A DNA stretch of 64,000 nt from Chloroflexota bacterium (GTDB lineage: Bacteria; Chloroflexota; UBA6077; JACCZL01), in assembly GCA_020850535.1 (NCBI GenBank), contig JADZEM010000123.1:143326-207325 (forward strand). The letters are read 5' to 3'. Shown one piece after another: positions 17,701-26,500 of the stretch (positions within the stretch are counted from its first letter, which is position 1; each line of letters begins with the position of its first letter). The position numbers and the translations under genes were made by a program. The notes below the pieces were generated by a model, which did no database searches, was not told where the DNA came from, and saw nothing but the letters and a program-made list of their open reading frames with translations.

Positions 17701-17996
17701 ACGCCCTCCTCAAACTCGATGGTGATCTGCGAGAGGCTCACCTGCGAGTTGGAGGTCATCGTCTTGATGCCGCCCAGCGAGGAGATCGAGTCCTCGAGCG
17801 GGCGCGTCACCTGCTCCTCGACGGTCTGGGCGCTGGCGCCCGGGTAGACCGCCGTGACGGTCACGAACGGCAGGTTCAGCTCAGGGTTGTTCTCTAACCC
17901 CAGGCTGAAATAGCTCATCGCGCCAAAGAGCGTGAGCGCGAGCGTGACTGTCAACGCCACCACGGGGCGGTAGACAGCCAGGCTGGTCAGTTTCAT
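14763..17996 (-). CDS. RND efflux transporter (HAE1/AcrB type)
   Basis: A membrane pump of 1077 residues, the usual AcrB-family size. TM1 follows the starting MKLTSLAVYRPVVALTV. The proton-relay Asp pair is in GVLVDDSIVVLENI (TM4) and the partner Lys in LFGLVGKNAILLVDRAND (TM10). Large extracytoplasmic loops contain the PN/PC porter repeats (YPGASAQTVEEQVTRPLEDS). No membrane-fusion protein or outer-membrane channel gene is adjacent, unlike Gram-negative operons. The ATG at 17996 has GAGAGGGACAGGG upstream. The C-terminal tail after the last helix is long and Arg/Pro-rich. The substrate is unknown. It resembles the second RND pump at 23.5-26.9 kb. Confidence 0.92.
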   Translation of the reverse strand: MKLTSLAVYRPVVALTVTLALTLFGAMSYFSLGLENNPELNLPFVTVTAVYPGASAQTVEEQVTRPLEDSISSLGGIKTMTSNSQVSLSQITIEFEEGVNVDIAASDVQQKVSSARRDLPSEVEEPSYSKLDFNDIPIVNLAVTSTGEADPVQLYQIANDVVRPRLEGVPGVGRVTVVGGREPEVQVEVQPERLRAFGLTIADVTTAVQQQYLATSGGQMKTGSGANTQSTSLRLDTRGGDLATLQGVPLNTPGGGVIQLRDVANIFMGGKESDTILRLNGQASAGLLVYKQSSANITQVADAVIPQVEKINSTMPRGFGLELVIDQSKYVRETVAEVQHELELACLITGIVLFFFLHSVRSTIIVMLAIPTSLLVALIVMKLTGQTLNGMSLIGLTTAIGVLVDDSIVVLENIFSHLERGEEPRTAAIDGRSEIGMAAIAITLVDVAVWGPIIFISGITGAFLRAFAIVMVAATLASLLVSFTLTPLIASRWLKSGHQEGGKPNLLGRFARLFEPGYRRLESAYRVVLHWSLRHRPVVIVGALLVFASNWLIVANLGSEFVPEGDMDTQSVVGELPAGTAVEATDRAARRWEMLLLDKERFPEIHSAYVQIGAQGNPRQIQVTLDVGKPSTRTRTGQEIARAAITGGEQIVPEMQARRNSEGGPSGQPVQIRVFGDNLDQLGQAAESAKTALSALPELADVTNSLSSAEEITIRPDLPRLRDLGITAQQIGTSVRVAYQGATVAKWAEPTGKERDVRVTLPAAVRNQAGALENLPLIQRGDRMLTLQQVAHLERQQKPTTITRVDRQRVATLGAEPLGVPLGQATEEATKVMNVTPLPSGMRWELAGTGEEQQNSFTALILGIAASIVLMYLVLTVLYESWLQPVLILTALPLASVGAFLGLLLFGQTLNVASFIGIIALFGLVGKNAILLVDRANDLRRDGHTREQALEEAGPHRLRPILMTSAVLIFSMLPVAAGLSENSSGRAPLAAVLVGGMATSTLLSLLYVPVAYTYFDSLAQVTSRAVRWRPRGWRQPHPIRHEQPLPVAGGAASLEERVDDRLRTFQRARRRRRPALA

Positions 17997-18780
17997 CTGC
18001 CCTGTCCCTCTCCCAGCGGAACGGCCCGGCCGAGCATCTCGACCGGGCCGCCCACGTCACCATCGATGTCGGGCTGCGAACGTTACGGTCTCACGATAAG
18101 ACGGAGCGCGCGGCTGTTCTGTTGCACCCGAAACACCTCCGCTGCGAGGCCTCCGACACCTCTGCTACGCCAGCATGCAACCTGGACGCCCGAACGGACA
18201 GCCGCCAACCGTCCACTGGACCTTGCCCGCTGGACCCGACCGCCCTGCGCCGTGGGCGCCCCCCCGCGATCGATCGTCCTGCGACCCGATCCTGCCCGCC
18301 AGCATGTCGCCTGCCCTCACTGACCCAGAACCGCACTGGGGCTGCCCGCGATTCCCATACGAACACGCGTTCGGGCGATCATAGTCTGAGACGGGTGGTG
18401 CATGTACACAGGCCTCGGCGCAAACGCACGAAGTCGTCGCTTTGCGCGTCGTGCGCTGCAACTGCGCCAGCCAGGCACCCGCTCCCCGTCTCGTTCTCGT
18501 GAGACGGCCGTCGCTGCGCCGCCAGCCCACCGTCATCGCCTGCGACGTGGCTCGGCAGCCGGGTACATCGGCAGGGGGACGCTGCCGCCCGCCAGCCGCG
18601 CTGCCTGCCACAGTATGGGGTACCACGGCATGGGGTACCATTGTCCAGAAGCACGTCGCCGACGCGCCCAGGAAGCCTCCACAGTATACGTTGTACGGAA
18701 TTCTGGATCAAGCGCGGGCGCGGCGCGTTCATCCTGTTGACAGCCTGCTCCCTGCTGCCGTTCCTTGTGAGGCCCTGCTG
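17997..18780. other. 784-bp intergenic region between divergent RND and DUF983 genes
   Basis: No convincing gene. It must hold the promoters of the RND pump (minus) and DUF983 (plus). An 11-bp direct repeat, atggggtacca, occurs at 18615-18625 and 18630-18640. A TTGACA hexamer is at 18737-18742, upstream of DUF983, without a good -10 partner. Open frames crossing the region have shadow-like Arg/Pro/Ala composition. Confidence 0.5.
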
Positions 18781-19236
18781 ATGCCGCCCCGCCCGATGCA
18801 CCCGATTCTCAACAAGCCGCTCGAACACTCGACGCTCGAAAAGATCTGGATCCTGTTCGGGCGGGCGCTGCTGCTGCGCTGCCCGGCCTGCGGACAGTTT
18901 GGCATGTTTGCCGGGGTGTACAAGCTGAAGGAGACCTGCCCTGGCTGCGGCCTGCGGCTCCAGCGCGACGAGAGCGGCTACGAGCTGGGCGGCATGGCGA
19001 TCAACCTGGTCGTCGCGGAGGGCCTGTGGGTGATCGGGTTCGTCTCGATCCTCTACCTGACCTGGCCGAACCCGCCCTGGGACGCTCTCCAGTGGGGCTC
19101 GGCGATCGTGATGGTGGCGCTGCCGCTGCTGCTGCTCCGGCATTCGCGGATGCTGGCACTGGCGCTCGATCTGCTGATCCGGCCGCCCGAGCGCAAGGAG
19201 CTGGTGCGGCCCCAGACGCCCCGCCCCGGGCAGTAG
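18781..19236 (+). CDS. DUF983 family membrane protein
   Basis: A protein of 151 residues. Two CxxC knuckles, CPACG near residue 37 and CPGCGLRL near residue 60, are followed by two hydrophobic segments (about 75-100 and 105-125). This is the characteristic layout of DUF983, a small membrane-bound zinc-ribbon-like family of unknown function, often near cytochrome oxidase genes in other bacteria. The ATG at 18781 (MPPRPMHPILNKP) is chosen because the family's conserved region begins shortly after it and the upstream frame looks non-coding. It is convergent with the ATPase/TOPRIM pair. Confidence 0.85.
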   Translation: MPPRPMHPILNKPLEHSTLEKIWILFGRALLLRCPACGQFGMFAGVYKLKETCPGCGLRLQRDESGYELGGMAINLVVAEGLWVIGFVSILYLTWPNPPWDALQWGSAIVMVALPLLLLRHSRMLALALDLLIRPPERKELVRPQTPRPGQ

Positions 19237-19249
19237 TGACCTATACGAA

Positions 19250-19272
19250 TCCCTCGCAGACGGGGCGAGGGA
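19250..19272. terminator. Hairpin between convergent DUF983 and TOPRIM-like genes
   Basis: A 7-bp stem (tccctcg / cgaggga) with a 9-base loop in the 57-bp space between two convergent stops. There is no clear U-run, so it is a moderate candidate for a bidirectional terminator. Confidence 0.45.
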
Positions 19273-19293
19273 GATCTGCGGCACCAGGTCGAT

Positions 19294-19899
19294 CTAGGGA
19301 CGGTCGAGCGAATCGACCATCGTTTGCAGACGCATCTGGCAACGCAGAAGGCTGGGCGCTTCCTGGGCCGCCGCGGCCGGGCGCCAGGACGTGTTCACGA
19401 ACTCGATCATGCGTCCTGTGTAGCCAGGACCGACGCTCCGTCCGCTTCCAGGCGATGGAACGAGATCCTCGCGAACGGTTCTACGGCGAGAGCGACGCGC
19501 AAGATCAATCAGCGAGCGCTTGGGATCAGGCAATTGCTCAGGGTGCACCGGCACAATGCGAACGGAGATCCCCAGGAAGTCTGCCACGGACTCGCGGTCA
19601 GCGAGCAGCCACGCTTCCGCTTCGCAAACTGCAATCCGAAAACACATATGCTCGGACGGAGCAGGCAGCCAACACGTTCGGACATCCCCCGGACAGGGGC
19701 CATCCTGGTCGAGATCGACGATCACGAGCCAGGGATCGAAAGCTGCCGCGCGATTGTAGCCGTCCAGGCTCGTGAGCAACGGGGCACGGCCGCGTCTACC
19801 GTAGACCGGTCCGACAGCCGCGCCGGCCTCTTCGAGGAGCCGCCGTCCGATTGCTTCATCTACCATGCCCTCAACGGCACATGAAACTGCGACAACCAC
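19294..19899 (-). CDS. TOPRIM-like (DUF4276/RloB-type) protein paired with an AAA ATPase
   Basis: A protein of 201 residues. The start MVVAVSCAVEGMVDEAIGRR carries the Glu of a TOPRIM beta1 motif (Glu10). The later VIVDLDQDGPCPG gives the DxD motif, and CEAEAWLLADRESVADFLG matches the E-x-E/WLLAD block of DUF4276/RloB-like proteins. TOPRIM proteins of this kind are metal-dependent nucleases or topoisomerase-like enzymes. The gene starts 3 bp after the stop of the ATPase gene, so the two form one operon. The combination resembles a split OLD-family nuclease and AbiL/RloAB-like defence pairs. Base composition is visibly less G+C-rich than the neighbours, consistent with transfer. Confidence 0.65.
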   Translation of the reverse strand: MVVAVSCAVEGMVDEAIGRRLLEEAGAAVGPVYGRRGRAPLLTSLDGYNRAAAFDPWLVIVDLDQDGPCPGDVRTCWLPAPSEHMCFRIAVCEAEAWLLADRESVADFLGISVRIVPVHPEQLPDPKRSLIDLARRSRRRTVREDLVPSPGSGRSVGPGYTGRMIEFVNTSWRPAAAAQEAPSLLRCQMRLQTMVDSLDRP

Positions 19900-19902
19900 C
19901 GC

Positions 19903-21063
19903 TCACGTACCGAACAAGGCGAGTTGAATTACATCAGGGGGCTGCGTCATTGGCAGAAGCGCATCAGCGAGGCTGACGCCACCATCGAGGAGCGGCTGGA
20001 TCATCTTGAAGTCTCCAGCAGGCTGCACAACCGTGCCTTCTTCGCCGGGGCGCAGCACCAGGACTTCATCCAGGCGGATGCCGGGGTCTTCGAGCAAATC
20101 CCGAGAGTGGCTGCTGCACACAATCTGGCGGTTCGCCCGACGCTGCACCCGGTACAGCAACTGAGGCAGCACCTTGACGACTCCGGGGTGTAGTGAGAGT
20201 TCAGGTTCTTCAAGAAGCAGTGGTCCGGTCCCGTCCAGAACCGCCCAGAGCAGCCCCATCAACCGCAACGTTCCATCCGAGAACTGATCCTCTGTTTGCC
20301 ACGCGCCAGTCGGCCGCCAGTGCTTGTATTTGCCGCGCATGTGGGGCGTTCCGCGCGCATCTCGCCACAACTCGATCTCGGAGAGTTGTGGGACGGCAAT
20401 GCTCAAGGCTTGCTGTACACGTCGCAATCGGGCCTGACGGACCTTCTCAGACGTCCGCGTAACCTGCTCTAAGAAGTCTCCGCCGAACGGATCTTCGACC
20501 CGTCCGATGGAGCGATCAGGCTCGCGCACCAGCTGCGGCACCATATGGCGATACCGTACCGAATCGAAGAAGTCAGCCACATCGCGAAACTGGCGATTCT
20601 GGTTGATCTGCTCCAGATGGGTCTGGGTCAGTCGCTCGGGGTCAACCTCATCCTCAGCATCAGGGCGCTCAAGAAGGGACACGCCACGCCGAACGATTCG
20701 CTCATGCGTGATCATGGGTCTGCGCTGATTGTCCTGCGTAAACCGAAGCTCGTACTCCCAGAGATCACGCTCGTCGTTCGTGCCGAACCCGGCGCGAACA
20801 ACAACCTCAGGATAGCGTCGCGCGGCGAGGCTGCGAAGGCGTGACACGCCGCCACGCTTCCCAACGGCAGCCTGGAAGCCGCCGCCAACAGCGACAACAT
20901 CACGCAGGAACTTGATGGCATCCAGGAGGTTCGACTTCCCAGAAGCATTCGGACCTACCAGGAAGACACGCTGCTGCAAGGCAACATCCGCGCGCGTGAA
21001 GTTGCGCCAGTTCTCCAGATGGAGAGCCGTGAACCTTGTCGGTCGCGGGGTGGCATCTGTCAC
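19903..21063 (-). CDS. AAA_21 / RecF-SMC-type ATPase of a predicted defence pair
   Basis: A protein of 386 residues. Walker A is GPNASGKSN near residue 37, preceded by the family's FTALHLENWRNF strand. The signature-like FSDGTLRLMGLLWAVL is near residue 260, Walker B is LLLEEPELSLHPG near residue 280, and the H-loop is CSSHSRDLLED. This is the ABC/SMC-like ATPase of AAA_21 (the ATPase half of OLD proteins). The GTG at 21063 (VSVTDATPRPTRF in frame) is chosen because family similarity begins there; an upstream extension to 21171 looks non-coding. It is followed at 3 bp by a TOPRIM-like gene. A DNA-sensing or defence role is inferred from the pairing alone. Confidence 0.8.
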   Translation of the reverse strand: MTDATPRPTRFTALHLENWRNFTRADVALQQRVFLVGPNASGKSNLLDAIKFLRDVVAVGGGFQAAVGKRGGVSRLRSLAARRYPEVVVRAGFGTNDERDLWEYELRFTQDNQRRPMITHERIVRRGVSLLERPDAEDEVDPERLTQTHLEQINQNRQFRDVADFFDSVRYRHMVPQLVREPDRSIGRVEDPFGGDFLEQVTRTSEKVRQARLRRVQQALSIAVPQLSEIELWRDARGTPHMRGKYKHWRPTGAWQTEDQFSDGTLRLMGLLWAVLDGTGPLLLEEPELSLHPGVVKVLPQLLYRVQRRANRQIVCSSHSRDLLEDPGIRLDEVLVLRPGEEGTVVQPAGDFKMIQPLLDGGVSLADALLPMTQPPDVIQLALFGT

Positions 21064-21302
21064 GCTGACGTTCCATCTTCTGTATGGGTAAACTGGTCGG
21101 ATTGCGCCAACGAAGCATAACGGATGTGCAGGTACGAGCAGCGACCAGGGAGGGATTCTCGAGTCACTCACTAGACTTACTTGACTTTCGTGTAACCTGC
21201 CCGGTATCCTCTCCGGTCAACGGTGCTGTCCTGGGGCATGTCTCGCTCGGCTGACGTCACGCTGCCCCATTCCCTGGCAGCATGACCTTCGGAGTGGCGT
21301 GC

Positions 21303-21800
21303 ATGGCGGATCAGACCAACGGGCAGCCCGGCGGACAGGTGGCCGTGGCCGACAGGCAGACGGTTGTGGCTGACAGGCAGACGGCCGTCTCCGACAGGCA
21401 GGCGGCCGTGGCCAGCGGACCGGTGGCGAATCCTCAGCTTGCGCTGGCGTACGGGCGTGTCCTCGGTGGTGACACCGGCTTCGCACAGGTCTGGTTCGAT
21501 CAAGCGGTGCTGGACAAGTACCGCGCGGCCACCGGGTATCGGGTCATTCGGACCAACTCGGCCGGCCGGGTGCAGATCCGGGGCGGCTGGACGCTCGACT
21601 TCGGCATCGCGGACGACGGCCGCCTGATCCACGCGTCGGCGTCCGACCTGGCCCAGCGGCTGCCAGCCGCCGAGCGCCGGCACTGGACCGGATACCTCAT
21701 CGGGCTGCCGGTCAGCCCGACGTTCCTGACGATGCGCCTGGGCGCGGGGCACTGCCTGGACGATGGCGAGATCCGGGAGTGGCGCGAGGCGGCCGACTAG
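21303..21800 (+). CDS. Hypothetical protein with an N-terminal heptad repeat
   Basis: A protein of 165 residues. The ATG at 21303 has GGAG 8 nt upstream; an in-frame ATG at 21282 is possible. Residues about 13-35 are three 7-residue repeats (V-A/S-D-R-Q-T/A-V/A) encoded by a 21-bp tandem repeat. The rest is a compact domain with QVWFDQAVLDKYRAATGYRV, GGWTLDFGIADDGRLIHASA and LIGLPVSPTFLTMRL. I do not recognise the family. No membrane segments. It precedes the rhodanese gene by 144 bp on the same strand and is divergent from the ATPase. Confidence 0.65.
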   Translation: MADQTNGQPGGQVAVADRQTVVADRQTAVSDRQAAVASGPVANPQLALAYGRVLGGDTGFAQVWFDQAVLDKYRAATGYRVIRTNSAGRVQIRGGWTLDFGIADDGRLIHASASDLAQRLPAAERRHWTGYLIGLPVSPTFLTMRLGAGHCLDDGEIREWREAAD

Positions 21801-21944
21801 CGACGGCCAACGAACGAGAGCCTGAGGGACGGTCGGCAGGTGCGAGCCGACCGTGTGGGCGCTGCGCGAGCGGTCGCGTGGCGGCAAGTGCGCCGACGGC
21901 AGTGCATGCGCTGGACGGTGCGATCTCCAGGGGGGAGCGGAAGC

Positions 21945-22802
21945 ATGGCGACGGAGTACGCGAACGGAGCGGCCCTCGTTTCGACGGACTGGGTGGCCGA
22001 GAACCTGAACAACCCGGCCGTCCGGCTGATCGAGGTCGATGTTGACACGACGGCCTACGATCAGGGGCACATCCCCGGGGCAGTCGGCTTCAACTGGGCG
22101 ACGCAGCTCACGGACCAGATCCGCCGGGACATCCCGCCGAAGGCGCAGTGGGAGGCCCTGCTGAGCGAGGCGGGCGTCTGGCCGGACCTGAAGATCGTCT
22201 TCTACGGCGACAACAACAACTGGTTCGCGGCCTACGCGTACTGGGTGGCGCGGCTGTACGGCCACACCGACGTGGCATTGATGAACGGCGGGCGCAAGAA
22301 GTGGGAGCTTGAGGGGCGCTCGCTGGTCACCGACGCGCCGAGCGTCAAGCCCTCGAAGTACCAGGCGAAGGATCTGGATCTGGCGTTCCGGGCCTTCCAG
22401 CGTGAGGTGCTCGACTACGTCGGCGCGAACGGCGGCAAGGCGCTGGTGGACGTGCGCTCGCCGGCCGAGTTCAGCGGCGAGATCGTGGCGCCTCCAGGGC
22501 TGCCGGAGACGGCGCAGCGGGCCGGGCACATCCCAGGGGCCAGCAACATCCCGTGGGCGCAGACGGTCAACGAGGACGGCACGTTCAAGTCGGCTGACGA
22601 CCTGAAGACGCTGTACTCCGCGAAGGGCATCACGCCAGACAAGGACGTCGTGGCCTACTGCCGCATCGGCGAGCGGTCCTCGCACTCCTGGTTCGTGCTG
22701 TCGCAGTTGCTGGGCTTCCCGAAGGTCCGTAACTACGACGGCTCCTGGACGGAGTGGGGCAGCATCATCGGCGCGCCGATCGACAACCCGGCTGCCTCCT
22801 GA
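21945..22802 (+). CDS. Thiosulfate/3-mercaptopyruvate sulfurtransferase (tandem rhodanese)
   Basis: A protein of 285 residues with two rhodanese domains. The inactive N-terminal domain starts STDWVAENLNNPAVRLIEVD. The active C-terminal domain has LVDVRSPAEFSGEI and the catalytic loop CRIGERSSH with Cys239 as the sulfane-sulfur carrier. The CRIGERSS loop is the one found in actinobacterial CysA2/SseA-type enzymes acting on thiosulfate. The ATG at 21945 follows GGGGGAG at 7-8 nt. Cytoplasmic. The first hairpin after the stop (22841-22879) probably ends the transcript. Confidence 0.92.
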   Translation: MATEYANGAALVSTDWVAENLNNPAVRLIEVDVDTTAYDQGHIPGAVGFNWATQLTDQIRRDIPPKAQWEALLSEAGVWPDLKIVFYGDNNNWFAAYAYWVARLYGHTDVALMNGGRKKWELEGRSLVTDAPSVKPSKYQAKDLDLAFRAFQREVLDYVGANGGKALVDVRSPAEFSGEIVAPPGLPETAQRAGHIPGASNIPWAQTVNEDGTFKSADDLKTLYSAKGITPDKDVVAYCRIGERSSHSWFVLSQLLGFPKVRNYDGSWTEWGSIIGAPIDNPAAS

Positions 22803-22840
22803 TCTCGCCGCCGCTCCAGGCGGCTCCTGCATCTCTGCGC

Positions 22841-22879
22841 CGAACGACCGCATGGCGCTTGAGCCTGTGCGGTCGTTCG
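22841..22879 (+). terminator. Hairpin terminator of the rhodanese gene
   Basis: A perfect 12-bp stem, cgaacgaccgca (22841-22852) with tgcggtcgttcg (22868-22879), and a 15-base loop, 38 bp after the stop codon. There is no long U-run. Confidence 0.7.
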
Positions 22880-22932
22880 TCTATGAAACATCTGGTTGAG
22901 CAGGGCGATTGCATGACGAGCACGTCCTGCGG

Positions 22933-23071
22933 CCTCGTCGGGGACTGAAGTCCCCGCCTACCGTCACAGCGTCGCTGCGCGACGGCCGCCGGGAACGGCA
23001 GGCACTGGTGCGACTGGAGCGTCGCGCAGCGACTGCAGGATGGTAGGCGGGGCTTTCAAGCCCCGACGCGG
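22933..23071. repeat. REPIN-like element: two inverted REP hairpins
   Basis: Two 52-bp arms (22933-22984 and 23020-23071) form an imperfect inverted repeat around a 35-base centre. Each arm holds its own hairpin preceded by GTAG on its own strand: GGGGACT/AGTCCCC in one and GGGGCTT/AAGCCCC in the other. The hairpin bases differ between the arms but stay paired, a compensatory pattern. The structure (GTAG plus hairpin, two copies inverted) is that of REPIN elements mobilised by RAYT transposases. No RAYT gene is in the window. The 316-bp gap between the rhodanese and small membrane protein genes contains only this element and the terminator. Confidence 0.7.
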
Positions 23072-23118
23072 CGGCACAACGACGTCAACATGCGATTGGC
23101 CTGTCGCGACAAGATGGA

Positions 23119-23403
23119 CTAGAAGCGGGAGCGGCGGCCGAGCAGCTCTGAGGCCCGGGGGCGGAACCGTTCGCGGGTGAGCTGGTCGCCGGGGACGCGC
23201 GTCTCAGGCAGGTGCACGTCCATCGGCACGGGCTTCATCAGCGCCCGCCAGACCAGCCAGCCGAGGATCAGCAGGCCCATCACGACGGCCAGAATCGGGC
23301 CGGCCGTCGCCAGGAGCGAGCCGGGCGCTGGAAAGATCGTGCCGGCCGCCACGCCGGCGCTCGTGCCGCCAACCGGGGTTGCGTAGAACAGGATCTCGGT
23401 CAT
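23119..23403 (-). CDS. Small single-pass membrane protein (94 aa)
   Basis: Begins MTEILFYATPVGGTSAG and contains one strong transmembrane segment (ILAVVMGLLILGWLVWRALM, about 37-56). A soluble Arg-rich tail follows, including VHLPETRVPGDQLTRERFRP. The ATG at 23403 has GGAG 9 nt upstream. I do not recognise a family. It lies 141 bp downstream of an RND pump gene on the same strand and may be co-transcribed with it, so an accessory role in that pump is possible but unsupported by motifs. Confidence 0.6.
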   Translation of the reverse strand: MTEILFYATPVGGTSAGVAAGTIFPAPGSLLATAGPILAVVMGLLILGWLVWRALMKPVPMDVHLPETRVPGDQLTRERFRPRASELLGRRSRF

Positions 23404-23544
23404 CGTGGGTGCTCCAGATGCGGCGGTTTGAGGATGCCGCCGCTGCAATTGACTCGCCAGGCAGAGTTGCAAGGGCCGGGCCAGCGTGCGCCGTCACGAG
23501 GCATGGCTCATCACGGGCGGTACCCGATCACGGGCGATACCCGA

Positions 23545-26500
23545 TCACGGCCCGTGGCCGACCACCAGCCGTGGCCGACGGTGGCCGCCGCGCGCTGGCG
23601 CCACCCGCTCCGAGGCCAGCGCAGCCCCGCCCGAGACCGGGAGCGGCGCGCTCGACGTGCGGCCGGCCGGCCGTGTCGCTGGCCGTGACGGACGCTCGCC
23701 ATGGCCCTGGCCGCCTCGCCCAGGCCGTCCGCCCAGGAACGGCAGGTGCAGCTCGAAGCGCGACAGGCGGCCCAGCAGTGTGCTCAGGCTGTCGAAGTAG
23801 GTGTAGGCCACCGGCACGTACAACAGCGAGAGGAACGTGCTGGTCGCCATGCCGCCCACCAGCACCGCGCCGAGCGGCGCGCGCATCTCACCGCCGTCGC
23901 CCCACTTGAGCGCGACGGGGATCATGCTCAGGATCAACACCGCCGAGGTCATCAGGATCGGGCGGAGGCGGTGCGGCCCGGCCAGCTCCAGCGCCGAGAT
24001 CCGGTCCATCCCATCACGGCGCAGGTCGTTCGTACGGTCCACCAGCAGGATCGCGTTCTTGCCGACAAGGCCGAACAGGGCGATCAACCCGATGAAGGCC
24101 GGCACGCTGAGCGTCTGGTTGAAGGCCAGCAGGCCCAGGAACGCGCCAACCGACGCCAGCGGCAGCGCCGTCAGGATCAGGAGCGGCTGCAGCCAGCTCT
24201 CGTAGAGGACCGTCAGCACCATGTACATCAGCACGATAGACAGGCCCAGCCCGATGCCGAGCTGTCGGAACGAGCTGGCCTGCTCGTCGCCCTGCCCCGC
24301 GAACGACCAGTGGCTGCCGGCCGGCAGCGCCATGCCGTTCAGCACCTCGGTTGCCGCTCTCGTCGCCGAACCAAGTGGCACGCCGTTTGGCTCCGCGCCG
24401 ATGGTTGCCACGCGCTGACGGTTGACGCGGGTGATCTTGATCGGCTTGTTCTCGATGCTCTCGGTGGCAACCTGCCGGATGGTCAGCATGGTGGCGCCCG
24501 GCTGGGTGCCGCCAACCGCCACACCTGCACCCTGGCCGCGCCGGATCAGCGGGAGGTCAGACACGGCTTCCGTGTTGTAGCGCAGGCTGTCCGGCAGGCG
24601 AACCCGAACGTCGCGCTCCTTGCCGCTGGCCTCCGTCCACTTCCCGACCACCTGCCCCTGATAGGCGATCCGCACGGCGTTGCCGACGGTCTGCGTCGAG
24701 AGGCCGAGGTCCATCAGGCGGTTGGCGTTCGGCTTGAGGGTCATCTCTGGGGCGGCCGACATGTTGTTCGTCACGTCGGCCAGCTCAGGGCGGGCGGCCA
24801 GCGTCCTGCTGGCCGTGTTGGCCAGCCCAGTCAGGGTGTCGAGGTCGTTGCCGAAGATGCGGACCGTCACTGGCTGGCCCTGGCCGCCCGCGCGCATCCC
24901 GCCGAGCCGCGCCTGCATGCCGGGCACGATCTGCTCGCCGACATCCGAGACGGCCTGGCCGACCTGGTTGCTGGTGCGCGCGCGGCTGCTGGTCTCGCCC
25001 ACGTCCAGCGTCAGCGAGATGAAGCGAGACTCGCGGTCGAAGTCGGTATCGCCGCGCCCGACGACCACGTAGGCCGTCTGAATCTCGGGGAAGCGCTCCT
25101 TGTCGAGCAGGAGCAGCTCCCAGCGCTTGGCGGCACGGTCGGCGGCCTCCAGCGCGGTGCCAGCCGGCAGCTCGCCGATGACGGTCACGGTGTCCTTGTT
25201 GATGTCGGGCACGAACTCGGTGCCCAGGCGTGGCAACACCACGAAGTTGATCCCGAAGACGGCGGCGGCCAGCAGCATCACGACCGGACGGTGCCGCAAT
25301 GACCAGTGCAGGACACGGGTGTACACGCCCTCGAAGAAGCGGTAGGCCGGCTCCCAGAAACCGCCGATCCGCGCCAGCAGGCCGTGCTCGTGGGCCGTCG
25401 TCAGCCAGCGTGAGGCGAACAGCGGGGTCAGGGTGAAGCTGACCAGCAGCGAGGCCAGCGTGGCGGCCACCATGACGATGGCGAACGACCGCAGGAACGC
25501 CCCGGTAATGCCGGTGATGAAGATGATCGGTCCCCAGACGGCCACGTCCACCATGGTGATGGCGATCGCCGCCAGCCCGATCTCGGAGCGGCCGTCGATG
25601 GCCGCCGACTTCGGGTCTTTGCCCCGCTCCAGGTGGGTGAAGATGTTCTCCAGCACCACGATGGAGTCGTCCACGAGCACGCCGATGGCCGTCGTCAGGC
25701 CGATCAACGTCATCGTGTTGAGGGTCAGCCCGAGCACCTTCATGACGATCAGGGCGACCAGCAGTGAGCTGGGGATCGCCACCATCACGATGATGGTGCT
25801 GCGGAGGCTGTGCAGGAAGAAGAAGAGGACGACGCCGGTGATGAGTGCGGCCAGCACCAGCTCTTCCTCGACGCCCACGACGGTCTGGCGGACCGCGTGG
25901 CTCTGGTCAACAGCCACACCCAGCGTGAACCCGGTCGGCAGCTCCTTGCCCACCTGCTCCACGACGGGCCGGACCTTGTCCACCGTCTGCGTGATGTTGG
26001 CGCTCGACTGCTTGAAGACCAGCAGGCCGGCGGCCGGCTGGCCGTTGACGCGCACGGTCTCCTCGGCTTCCTTGCCGCCGAGGTAGACCTTCGCGACGTT
26101 CCGCAGCTCGGTGCTGAAGCCGTCTGGCGAGGTGACGGGCATCGCGCCGAGGGCGTTCAGATCCGTCTCGCGGGAGTCGATGCTCAGCGTAACCTTACGA
26201 GTGTTGTCGCCGGTGCCGGTCTTGACGTCGCCACCGGACGTGCTGAGGAACTGGCCCCGCACGGCGCTCGCCACGTCGGTGATGGTCAGGCCGTAGGCGC
26301 GCAGCTTCTCAGGATCGATCTCGACCTGCACCTCGGGCGTGCGCCCGCCGACCATGACGACGCGGCCCACGCCGTCGACCGTCTCGATGCGCGGTCGCAC
26401 GATGTCGTCGGCCATGCGGTAGAGCTGGACCGGATCGCCGGTGCTGGACGTGACGCTCAGGTAGAGCACGGGCACGTCGTTGAGGTCGAGCTTGACGAAG

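Noticed and set aside
17997..18780. tRNA or structured RNA in the large divergent gap
   Set aside because: No cloverleaf, no CCA end and no conserved riboswitch core could be found by eye.
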